Assembly: GCA_963821025.1 (NCBI GenBank)
Contig: CAWGCG010000003.1
Coordinates: 806,001-870,000, forward strand
Reading direction: 5' to 3'
Source: WHSW01 sp963821025
Lineage (GTDB): Bacteria; Actinomycetota; Thermoleophilia; Solirubrobacterales; 70-9
Length of the DNA: 64,000 bases
The notes under the pieces are model-generated. The model was not told where the DNA came from, did not search any database, and saw nothing but the letters and a program-made list of their open reading frames with translations. Position 1 is the stretch's first letter, and every line of letters starts with the position of its first letter. Shown here in pieces: positions 57,319 through 64,000 of this stretch. A program made the position numbers and the translations under genes.

Positions 57319-58764
57319 TCAGGCGATCGTCGCCGTGCCGACGACCAGATCGCCGTCGAGCAGGCACGCCGTCTGGCCGGGGGCGACGCCGTACGCTGGC
57401 TCGGCCAGCTCGAGCTCGAGCTCGTCGTGGTCGCCGGGCTCCACCGCACCGACCCGGCAGGCAAGCGCCGGCGCGTGGTAGCGCAGGCGCACCCGGTCCA
57501 CCCGCCCGCCGGGGCGATGCAGGGTGGCGGCACGCACCCGCACCGACGAGGCCGCCAGCCGCTGGCGCTCGCCGACGACCACCGTGTTGGTCTCGGCGTC
57601 GGTCGAGATCACGTAGAGCGGCTCACGGTGGGCGAGGCCGAGTCCGCGGCGCTGGCCGACGGTGAACCGGTGGTGACCGAGGTGCGAACCGAGACGGCGC
57701 CCGTCGGCGCCGACGATCGGGCCTCGTCGATCGCCCATCCCCGCGCTGCGGGCCAAGAACGCCCGCTTGCCCTCGCCGGCGAGAAAGCAGAGGTCCTGGC
57801 TCTCGGCCTTGCTCGCCACCGGCAGTTCCGCCTCGGCGGCCAGCGCGCGCACCTGAGCCTTGCTCAGGTCGGCGAGCGGGAAGCGAAGCCGCGACAGCGA
57901 GGCGGGGCGCAGGCCCGCGAGCATGTAGCTCTGGTCCTTGGCGGGGTCGGCGGCGGCGCTCAGCAAGGGCCCGTCGCCGTCGTCGAGCACCCGCGCGTAG
58001 TGGCCCGTGACCAGCGACGCGCAGCCGAGCCTGCTGCTCAGCGCCAGCATCGCGTCGATGCGCAGCTCGCCGTTGCAGATCACGCACGGGTTCGGGGTGC
58101 GCCCGGCGCGGTGGCCGGCGATGAAGCCGCCGACCACCCGCTGGCGAAACTCCGGCTCGAGATCGAGGGTCAGGTGGGCGATCCCGAGCGAATGGGCGAG
58201 CGCGCGCGCGCCGAGCACCGCCAGCGGCGAGCAGCAGCTGCGCTCGGCGTCGGTGCGCCGGTCGGCCCACAGCTTCAGGGTCACGCCGACGACCTCGGCG
58301 CCGCGCTCGCGCTCGCGCAGCGCGGCGACGGTCGAATCGACCCCACCGCTCATTGCGACCAGCACCCGCTCGCCCGCGGCCGGCGGGGGCGCCAGCTCGA
58401 CGGCCGATCCCGCCGCTCCGGCAAGCGCCCGGTGCATGGCATCGGCGGCGAGCTCGGCCGCATGGCTCCCCTGCGGTCCGAGGCCACCGAGCGCCGCGGC
58501 GATCTCGCCCGGGCCGATTCGCGCCGCCACGAGGACCGGCTCGCGATCGGCGAGCTCTGCGGTCGCCGCCGCCGCGGCGCGTGCGGCCGCGCAGCCCTCG
58601 GCGGCGAAGCTGACCGCGGCGATTCGGCCCTCGTCCACCGCTACCGAGATCCGCACCAGATCGCCGCAGCGCCCGCCACCCGCGGCACCGTCGTGACCGT
58701 CGACGATCGGGGGGCCGCGGAAAGAGCCGTCCTCGAGGTGGTGCTGAAGAGCCTCGCTGTCCAT
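57319..58764 (-). CDS. mnmA: NifU/IscU-like domain fused to tRNA 2-thiouridylase MnmA
   Basis: A 481-aa fusion. Residues about 1-115 resemble the NifU/IscU iron-sulfur scaffold: GGGRCGDLVRISVAVDEG (Cys33, Asp35) and FAAEGCAAARAAAAATAELA (Cys58). By hand alignment the IscU His-Cys pair near residue 101 is His101-Ala102, so the third Cys ligand is missing. Residues about 130-481 are MnmA, which thiolates U34 of tRNA: VLVAMSGGVDSTVAALRERE (PP-loop), NPCVICNGELRIDAMLALS (first active-site Cys), KAESQDLCFLAGEGKRAFLA (second Cys) and HRFTVGQRRGLGLAHREPLY. The ATG at 58764 starts 51 nt from alaS. A GGGCCT/AGGCCC hairpin lies just upstream of the ATG. Confidence 0.9.
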   Translation of the reverse strand: MDSEALQHHLEDGSFRGPPIVDGHDGAAGGGRCGDLVRISVAVDEGRIAAVSFAAEGCAAARAAAAATAELADREPVLVAARIGPGEIAAALGGLGPQGSHAAELAADAMHRALAGAAGSAVELAPPPAAGERVLVAMSGGVDSTVAALRERERGAEVVGVTLKLWADRRTDAERSCCSPLAVLGARALAHSLGIAHLTLDLEPEFRQRVVGGFIAGHRAGRTPNPCVICNGELRIDAMLALSSRLGCASLVTGHYARVLDDGDGPLLSAAADPAKDQSYMLAGLRPASLSRLRFPLADLSKAQVRALAAEAELPVASKAESQDLCFLAGEGKRAFLARSAGMGDRRGPIVGADGRRLGSHLGHHRFTVGQRRGLGLAHREPLYVISTDAETNTVVVGERQRLAASSVRVRAATLHRPGGRVDRVRLRYHAPALACRVGAVEPGDHDELELELAEPAYGVAPGQTACLLDGDLVVGTATIA

Positions 58765-58888
58765 TCGGGCCTGAGACTAAAAGAGGCCCCAGCTTGCCAT
58801 TACCGCCCCGCCTGTGAACCTGAATGATCAGGTGGGTGTCTGCCGGCGCTTACCACCAGGGCGCTACCGAACGGTGACTCCCAAGGCA

Positions 58889-58906
58889 ATTGTGTTGGCT
58901 CACAAT
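58889..58906. promoter_or_regulatory. Operator-like palindrome upstream of mnmA
   Basis: ATTGTG-N6-CACAAT is an exact inverted repeat in the 197-nt gap between the P450 stop and the mnmA start, about 125 nt before the mnmA ATG. The gap is visibly less GC-rich than the genes. It could be a regulator site for mnmA; no T-run follows, so it is not an intrinsic terminator. Confidence 0.4.
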
Positions 58907-58961
58907 CTGAGCGGCTAGCGAACAAGCTCGAGCCGGCGCAGACGTTAGCAGCGCTCCTCGC

Positions 58962-60194
58962 TCAGGCCAGCCGCACCGGCAGCGTCCGCAACTGGTTGAT
59001 GAACGGCGAGACCACATACTCGGGGGTGCCGTCGAGCGTCAACTTCGGGTAGCGGTCGACCGTCTGCTCGAAGAGGACTTGGAGCTCGAGCCGGGCGAGC
59101 GCGGCACCGAGGCAGAAGTGGCGCCCGCCGGCGCCGAAGGCCTGGTGATCGGGGGTCCGGGTGATGTCGAAGCGATCGGGGTCCGGGAAGCGCGACTCGT
59201 CGCGATTGGAGGAGACGTACCACATCACCACCTTGTCGCCCTCCTTGATCGTCTGCCCGCCGAGCTCGGTCTCGCGTGTGGCCGTGCGCCGGAAATGGGC
59301 GAAGGCGGGGAACATCCGCAGCGACTCCTCGACCGCGCCAGGGACGAGCGACGGATCGTCGAGCAGCAGCTGCCACTGCTCGGGGTTCTCGAGCAGTGCC
59401 CTGATCCCGCTGCAGTAGGTCGCCTTGGTGCTGTCGTTGCCGGCCGCCATCAAGAGGAAGAACCCCATCACGATTTCGTGCTCCTCCAGCCCCTTGCCGT
59501 CGAGCTCGGCGTGGACCAGGACACTGGTCAGATCGTCGGTCGGGCGCTCGCGGCGTTCGTCGATCAGCTGCCGGCAGCGCTCGAATATCTCGGGGACGTC
59601 CTTCTCCATAATCAGATTGGTCTCGCCGTTGGCGGTGTCGCGCTCGCCCGCACCGAGGGCGTTGTTCATCAGCCGGGCCCAGATCGCGTCGTCGGCGGCT
59701 GGGATCCCCATGAAACTTCCGATCACCCGCGAGACCACCGGCTGGGCGACGTCGGTGACCAGATCGCAGCTCCGGCGGTCACCGAGCCGATCGAAGACGC
59801 CGGCGGTGATCTCGCGAATCGCCTCCTCGTGCTCGGCGATCCGGCGCGGGGTGAAGCCGCGCTGAAAGAGCTGCTTGAGGCGGTCGTGCTTGGGCGGGTC
59901 CATGCCGATGAACATCGCCCTGATCAGCTCCAACGGCATGATCGCGTCGGTCAGCGCGGTGATCCCGCCGCGCTCGGATGAGTAGGTCTCCCAATCGTGG
60001 CTGACCGCGTGCACGTGCTCGGGCATGGTCACCGACCAAAAGCCCTTCTCCTTCGGGTACTGGCTGATCTGCGAGGTCCAGTGGACCGGGCAACGCGAGC
60101 GCAGCTCGCCGAAGAGCTCGTGCGGCGGGCCGTCCTCCCAGTGCTCGAGATCGCCGACGAGGACCTCGTCGATCCGAATCGGTTCCGCCGTCAT
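58962..60194 (-). CDS. Cytochrome P450 (CYP125/142-like)
   Basis: A soluble bacterial P450, 410 aa, electron-fed by external ferredoxin. C-helix region: LIRAMFIGMDPPKHDRLKQL and FQRGFTPRRIAEHEEAI. I-helix: MGFFLLMAAGNDSTKATYCS with the acid-alcohol pair in GNDST. K-helix ExxR: VPGAVEESLRMFPAFAHFRR. Heme loop: HQAFGAGGRHFCLGAALARL with the axial Cys. The overall layout matches steroid/terpenoid CYP125-142-type enzymes, but substrate is not predictable. ATG at 60194. It is a single gene between aspS and mnmA, placed within a translation-gene block. Confidence 0.93.
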   Translation of the reverse strand: MTAEPIRIDEVLVGDLEHWEDGPPHELFGELRSRCPVHWTSQISQYPKEKGFWSVTMPEHVHAVSHDWETYSSERGGITALTDAIMPLELIRAMFIGMDPPKHDRLKQLFQRGFTPRRIAEHEEAIREITAGVFDRLGDRRSCDLVTDVAQPVVSRVIGSFMGIPAADDAIWARLMNNALGAGERDTANGETNLIMEKDVPEIFERCRQLIDERRERPTDDLTSVLVHAELDGKGLEEHEIVMGFFLLMAAGNDSTKATYCSGIRALLENPEQWQLLLDDPSLVPGAVEESLRMFPAFAHFRRTATRETELGGQTIKEGDKVVMWYVSSNRDESRFPDPDRFDITRTPDHQAFGAGGRHFCLGAALARLELQVLFEQTVDRYPKLTLDGTPEYVVSPFINQLRTLPVRLA

Positions 60195-60233
60195 CCCAGC
60201 CTCCTTGTCGCAACCACCCGGGCTTTCGGGAGC

Positions 60234-62033
60234 CTACCCCGACTTCGGCGGCCGCAGAGCCAGCCCGAGCTCGCGCAGCTGGAGCTCGTCGACCGGCGCC
60301 GGTGCGCCGGTCAGCGGGTCGGCGCCCGAGGCAGCCTTCGGGAACGCGATCACGTCGCGGATCGAGTCGGCGTGGCGCAGGCGCTGGACCCAGCGATCGA
60401 TCCCGTATGCGATCCCACCGTGGGGCGGAGCGCCGTAGCGAAGCGCCTCGAGCAGGAAGCCGAAGCGCTCGGTTGCCTCCTCGGGTCCGATCCCGATCAC
60501 CGCGAGCGCGCGCTGCTGCAGCTCGGGGTCGGAGATCCGGATCGACCCTCCGCCCAGCTCCTGGCCGTTCCAGACCACGTCGTAGGCGAGTGCCCTGGCC
60601 TCGCCGGGCCGCTCGGGGTCGAGCTCGCCGGCCGGCGAGGTGAACGGATGATGAAGCGGCTCCCAGCGTCCTTCACCGTCGTTCCACTCGAACATCGGCC
60701 ACTCGACGATCCAACCGAAGGCCTCGGCATCCGGGTCGATCAGCCCGAACCGCTCCGCCATCTCCAGGCGAAGCTGGGCGAGCACGGAGTTTGCGACCTT
60801 CGCTCGGTCGGCGACGATCAGCAGGAGGTCGCCCTGCTCGGCGCCGAGCCGCTGGTTGAGCGCGGCGAGCTCGGCCCCGGTGAGAAACTTCGCCGTCGGC
60901 GAGCGCCAGCCCTCGCCCTCGCGAAATGCCCACACGAGGCCTTTGGCGCCCAGCTCCTGCGCGCGCGAGATCAATCCATCGAGCACCGAGCGAGGGACGT
61001 CGCGGGCGCCGACGTTCAGCCCCTTGACCACTCCCCCGGCCTCGATCACAGCGCGAAAGACCTTGAAGTCGGTCTGCGCCAGCAGCTCGGTGAGCTCGGT
61101 CAGCTCGAGCCCGAAGCGCAGATCGGGGCGGTCGGTGCCGTAGCGCTCGAGCGCCTCGCTGTAGGGGATCCGGCGCAGCGGCAGCTCGAGCCGGGGGCCG
61201 CCGACCTCGGCGAACACCGCCGCCAGCAGGCGCTCGTTCAGGTCGAGCACGTCCTCAACGCCGACGAACGACATCTCGAGGTCGAGCTGGGTGAAGTCGG
61301 GCTGGCGGTCGGCGCGCTGATCCTCGTCGCGAAAGCAGCGCGCGATCTGAAAGTAGCGCTCGAGCCCGGCGACCATCAGCAGCTGCTTGAACAGCTGCGG
61401 CGACTGCGGCAGCGCGTAGAAGCTGCCGGGCTCGCGCCGCGAGGGCACCAGGAAGTCGCGCGCGCCCTCGGGGGTCGAGCGCGAGAGCATCGGGGTCTCG
61501 ATCTCGAGAAAGCCCTCGCCGGAGAGGAAGTCCCGGATTGCCTTGGTGACCCGGTGGCGCAGCTCGATCGCCTCGCGCATGCGCTCGCGCCGCAGGTCGA
61601 GATAGCGGTAGCGAAGTCGCATCTCCTCGCCCACCTCGCCCGAGAACCCCTCGATCTCGAACGGCGGCGTCTGAGCGTCCGCGAGCAAGGTCGCCTCGCC
61701 CACCCGGACCTCGAACTCGCCGGTCGGCAGCTCGGGGTTGACCGTCTCGAGGGCCCGCCGCACGACCTTGCCGGCGACGCTGAGGACGTTCTCGGCCCGC
61801 AGGCTATGCGAAAGCTCGAACGCCTCGCCCGCCTCGTCGGGGTCGAAGACCAACTGGACCAGGCCGGTGCGATCGCGCAGGTCGATAAACACCAGCCCGC
61901 CGTGGTCGCGGCGGCGATGGATCCAACCCGAGAGCCGAACCTCGGCGTCGACGCGGTCGCCGAGCACCTGCCCGCACCAGGCGTCGCGGTAGCCGTTCGG
62001 GCGGAGGGCGGGGAACTCGCGCGCGGTCATCAC
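60234..62033 (-). CDS. aspS: Aspartyl-tRNA synthetase
   Basis: Class IIb synthetase, 599 aa. N-terminal OB-fold: RDAWCGQVLGDRVDAEVRLS and WIHRRRDHGGLVFIDLRDRT. Catalytic core: RDFLSGEGFLEIETPMLSRS (motif 1), ARDFLVPSRREPGSFYALPQ, FQIARCFRDEDQRADRQPDF (motif 2), TQLDLEMSFVGVEDVL, and APPHGGIAYGIDRWVQRLRH (motif 3). The GAD bacterial insertion domain (LTELTELLAQTDFKVFRAVI onward) is present. The last helix carries DELQLRELGLALR. Its discriminating status for Asp versus Asn cannot be judged by eye. ATG at 62033 overlaps hisS as ATGA. Confidence 0.97.
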   Translation of the reverse strand: MMTAREFPALRPNGYRDAWCGQVLGDRVDAEVRLSGWIHRRRDHGGLVFIDLRDRTGLVQLVFDPDEAGEAFELSHSLRAENVLSVAGKVVRRALETVNPELPTGEFEVRVGEATLLADAQTPPFEIEGFSGEVGEEMRLRYRYLDLRRERMREAIELRHRVTKAIRDFLSGEGFLEIETPMLSRSTPEGARDFLVPSRREPGSFYALPQSPQLFKQLLMVAGLERYFQIARCFRDEDQRADRQPDFTQLDLEMSFVGVEDVLDLNERLLAAVFAEVGGPRLELPLRRIPYSEALERYGTDRPDLRFGLELTELTELLAQTDFKVFRAVIEAGGVVKGLNVGARDVPRSVLDGLISRAQELGAKGLVWAFREGEGWRSPTAKFLTGAELAALNQRLGAEQGDLLLIVADRAKVANSVLAQLRLEMAERFGLIDPDAEAFGWIVEWPMFEWNDGEGRWEPLHHPFTSPAGELDPERPGEARALAYDVVWNGQELGGGSIRISDPELQQRALAVIGIGPEEATERFGFLLEALRYGAPPHGGIAYGIDRWVQRLRHADSIRDVIAFPKAASGADPLTGAPAPVDELQLRELGLALRPPKSG

Positions 62034-63259
62034 GCCAGCTCCTCGACCGCGTGTGCGAGGTCGATCTCGCGCTGATCGCCGCTTTGCATGTCGCGCACCT
62101 GGGCGGCGCCGTCCTCGTCGAGGATCACCGTGCGCACCGCGCCGATCCGATCGGCCTGGCGCATCTGGCCCTTGAGCGAGCGCCCGGCCAGGTCGAGCTC
62201 GGTGCGCAGGCCGCGCCGGCGCAGCTCGACCACCAGCGCCAGCGCGCGCTCGGACTGGCCCGGCGCGGCGGCGACGAAGACCGCGGGCGCCGCCGCGGCG
62301 GGCTCCTCCTCGAGCGCCAGCAGGATGCGCTCGATCCCGGCGGCCCAGCCGCAGGCGGGGGTCGTGGGGCCGCCGATGACCTCGACCAGGCCGTCATAGC
62401 GCCCGCCCCCCGCGACCTGTGACTGGGCGCCGAGCTGGCCGCAGTGGAACTCGAACACGGTGCGGGTGTAGTAGTCGAGGCCGCGGACCAGCCGCGGGTC
62501 GAGCTCGTACGGGATCCCGGCGCGGTCGATCAGGCTGCGGACGGCGCCGAAGTGCTCGGCGTCCTCGCCCTCGAGGCGGTCGAGCATCGTCGGCGCGTTC
62601 GCCATCACCGCCCCGGTGCCCTCGTCCTTGGAGTCGAAGGCACGCAGCGGGTTCTCGTCGATGCGCGCGCGCACGTCCTCGGCGAGCTCGGACTCGTGCT
62701 CGCGCAGGTAGGCCCGCAGCTGCTCGCGATAGGCCGCGCGCGCGGCGAGCGAGCCCAGGCTGCCGAGCCGCAGCTCGAGCGCCGGGACGCCGAGCGTGCG
62801 CAGGAACTCATCACAAAGGACGATCAGCTCGGCGTCGACCAGCGGCGAGTCCGAGCCGATCGCCTCGGCGTCGACCTGGGTGAACTGGCGAAAGCGCCCC
62901 GCCTGCGGGCGCTCGTGCCGAAACACCGGCCCCAGCCACCAGAGCTTCACCGGCTGCGGGAGCTTGTGCATACCCTCGCTCATGTAGGCGCGACAGATCG
63001 CGGCGGTCGCCTCCGGGCGCAGGGTGAGGCTGCGCCCGCCCTGGTCCTCGAAGCTGAACATCTCCTTGCGGACGATGTCGGTCGAGCCGCCCACCCCGCG
63101 GCCGAAGAGCTCGGTTTCCTCGAAGATCGGCGTCTCGATTCGCCCGTAGCCGGCGCGCCCGAAGAGCGCCGCAGCCGTCTCTCGGATCTGGTCCCGGCGG
63201 GCCGCTTCGCCGGGCAGGACGTCGAACGTACCGCGCGGGGCCTGGAAGCGCTCGGCCAT
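62030..63259 (-). CDS. hisS: Histidyl-tRNA synthetase
   Basis: Class II synthetase, 409 aa. It starts MAERFQAPRGTFDVLPGEAA (conserved RGTxDxLP). Motif 1 region: AGYGRIETPIFEETELFGRG. Motif 2: GPVFRHERPQAGRFRQFTQV (FRxERPQxGRxRxFxQ). Histidine A site: LVRGLDYYTRTVFEFHCGQL (RGLDYYT). Motif 3: TTPACGWAAGIERILLALEE. The C-terminal anticodon domain ends with DRIGAVRTVILDEDGAAQVR. Start ATG at 63259, 4 nt from the upstream hydrolase stop. The glyoxalase II-hisS-aspS order matches mycobacteria. Confidence 0.97.
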   Translation of the reverse strand: MAERFQAPRGTFDVLPGEAARRDQIRETAAALFGRAGYGRIETPIFEETELFGRGVGGSTDIVRKEMFSFEDQGGRSLTLRPEATAAICRAYMSEGMHKLPQPVKLWWLGPVFRHERPQAGRFRQFTQVDAEAIGSDSPLVDAELIVLCDEFLRTLGVPALELRLGSLGSLAARAAYREQLRAYLREHESELAEDVRARIDENPLRAFDSKDEGTGAVMANAPTMLDRLEGEDAEHFGAVRSLIDRAGIPYELDPRLVRGLDYYTRTVFEFHCGQLGAQSQVAGGGRYDGLVEVIGGPTTPACGWAAGIERILLALEEEPAAAAPAVFVAAAPGQSERALALVVELRRRGLRTELDLAGRSLKGQMRQADRIGAVRTVILDEDGAAQVRDMQSGDQREIDLAHAVEELA

Positions 63260-63262
63260 GCG

Positions 63263-63898
63263 CTATCGCGCGAGCTCGAGCAGGAAGGGGTTGGTGGCGC
63301 GCTCGGCGCCGATCGTCGTGATTCCCATGTGGCCGGGATAGACGGTCGTCTGGTCGTCGAAGCCCTCGGCCAGCGCGCGCAGGGTCGCCATCAGCGTCGG
63401 CCCATCGCCGCCGGGCAGGTCGACCCGTCCGACCGAGCCCTGAAAGATCACGTCACCGGAGAACAGCGCCGCCTCGTCAGCGATCGAGTAGCTGAGGTGC
63501 CCGGGGCTGTGCCCGGGGGTGTGCAGGACGTCGATCCCGAGCCCGGCGAGCTCGAGGCGCTCGCCCCCGGCCAGGGTCTCGTCGGCGTCATAGCTCTCGA
63601 ACGGCCCGAACCCCGGCGGCGTCCAGCGCTCGATCTCGGCGAGCACCGGGACCTCGAGCTCGGGGCAGTAGACCGGAGCGCCGGTCGCTCGCGCCACCGC
63701 GGCCACCGCGCCGACGTGGTCGAAGTGCGTGTGGGTGAGCAGGATCGCCTCGACCCCGATCCCAAGCTCCTCGACCGTGGCCAGGATCCGCTCGGGCTCA
63801 TCGCCCGGGTCGACGATCAGACCGTGCTCGGCCCCCTCGGCGCCGAACACGAAGCAGTTCTCGGCCACCGGGCCGACGGTCAGATAGCGAAGCTCCAT
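63263..63898 (-). CDS. MBL-fold hydrolase, glyoxalase II-like
   Basis: Metallo-beta-lactamase-fold hydrolase of 211 aa. It opens LRYLTVGPVAENCFVFGAEG and has EAILLTHTHFDHVGAVAAVA (HxHxDH), VLHTPGHSPGHLSYSIADEA (His), ALFSGDVIFQGSVGRVDLPG (Asp) and QTTVYPGHMGITTIGAERAT (last His). These are the signatures of the glyoxalase II/YcbL type. It lies 3 nt before the hisS start on the same strand, as does the mycobacterial Rv2581c. Substrate may be a thioester, not established. Confidence 0.92.
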   Translation of the reverse strand: MELRYLTVGPVAENCFVFGAEGAEHGLIVDPGDEPERILATVEELGIGVEAILLTHTHFDHVGAVAAVARATGAPVYCPELEVPVLAEIERWTPPGFGPFESYDADETLAGGERLELAGLGIDVLHTPGHSPGHLSYSIADEAALFSGDVIFQGSVGRVDLPGGDGPTLMATLRALAEGFDDQTTVYPGHMGITTIGAERATNPFLLELAR

Positions 63899-63912
63899 CG
63901 GGGCGCCCCGAG

Positions 63913-64000
63913 CTATCCCGCGGTTCGCTGCTTGCGCTCGCGCGCTCGCCGGCGAGCGTAGAAGAACCGATCGACGTAGTAGCCGAGCGGCACGTACATC
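63913..64000 (-). CDS. C-terminal end of an unidentified protein (runs off the window)
   Basis: The minus-strand frame from the window edge reads MYVPLGYYVDRFFYARRRAR and RERKQRTAG then stops at 63913. The ending is a membrane-proximal aromatic stretch followed by a basic tail, as at the C-terminus of some membrane proteins. It is likely part of a longer gene beyond the window; 28 visible residues do not identify a family. It lies 14 nt upstream of the glyoxalase II-like gene. Confidence 0.5.
   Translation of the reverse strand, partial: MYVPLGYYVDRFFYARRRARERKQRTAG

Noticed and set aside
55927..58827. A 966-codon plus-strand open frame opposite alaS and mnmA
   Set aside because: It is a GC-rich antisense shadow: the minus strand carries clear AlaS and MnmA motifs and the plus frame has low-complexity composition without family motifs.
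1..64000. CRISPR arrays, IS transposases, prophage or secondary-metabolite cluster
   Set aside because: No regularly spaced repeats, transposase motifs, capsid or large modular enzymes were seen anywhere in the window.

Overview
This window is about 64 kb of a high-GC chromosome, almost certainly from an actinobacterium of the Thermoleophilia / Solirubrobacterales type. Support comes from the pervasive GC-rich codon use, frequent GTG and TTG starts, an F420-type LLM oxidoreductase, a SteA/SteB-TlyA-RecN cluster and an aro-efp-nusB order that matches mycobacteria. The lineage below phylum level is an inference. Gene density is high, and most neighbours overlap by 4 nt (ATGA, GTGA or TTGA), so long co-transcribed minus-strand runs dominate.

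Layout. (a) 1-6.9 kb is an accessory-looking stretch. It holds a cytochrome bd oxidase (cydA and partial cydB), an orphan C-terminal fragment of heme-copper oxidase subunit I, two universal stress protein genes, a frameshifted DUF389 membrane protein, a small Usp-like gene and a decayed Usp gene. It ends exactly at a 5' half of a tRNA-CAU gene (6864-6902). (b) 6.9-12.3 kb holds a GMC oxidoreductase, a thioredoxin-like lipoprotein, an SDR, a glycosyltransferase and tRNA-Asn. (c) 12.4-20.9 kb holds an HTH-HNH endonuclease gene with a LexA-like box, then dnaG, a DUF3159 gene, dgt, recO, a cupin, a P1 peptidase, fpg, a GNAT and a small P-loop protein. (d) 21-33.9 kb is the conserved block tlyA-nadK-recN-steA-steB-GT4-pyrG-M20-DUF3866-nudix-xerD, read on the minus strand, with a small gene pair upstream. 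(e) 34-39.6 kb holds isoprenoid genes (dxs, polyprenyl synthase), an xseB-like gene, nusB, an AbiEi/DUF559 gene flanked by palindromic repeats, and efp. (f) 40-47.6 kb holds an M42 peptidase, a PEBP protein, a Vms1-like release-factor-fold protein, an M24 peptidase and the shikimate genes aroQ, an aroK-aroB fusion and aroC, then a prepilin peptidase. (g) 47.7-52.2 kb is an inserted set: MBL hydrolase, YbhN-type membrane protein, DUF202, LLM oxidoreductase and small genes. (h) 52.2-64 kb holds aroE, mltG, ruvX, alaS, a NifU-MnmA fusion, a P450, aspS, hisS, a glyoxalase II-like hydrolase and the end of one more gene.

The window is therefore mostly housekeeping: chorismate biosynthesis, three aminoacyl-tRNA synthetases, tRNA thiolation, replication and repair, CTP and NADP supply, isoprenoid precursors and translation factors. 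Accessory pieces are slotted in. No CRISPR array, complete IS element, prophage or biosynthetic cluster is visible. The most unusual items are the NifU-like domain fused to MnmA, the LexA-box/HNH gene beside tRNA-Asn, the repeat-flanked DUF559 gene between nusB and efp, and the truncated tRNA that closes the stress/respiration segment. Three genes (DUF389, mltG, alaS) each carry a single apparent frameshift. Because alaS is normally essential, at least some of these probably reflect sequencing or assembly indels.
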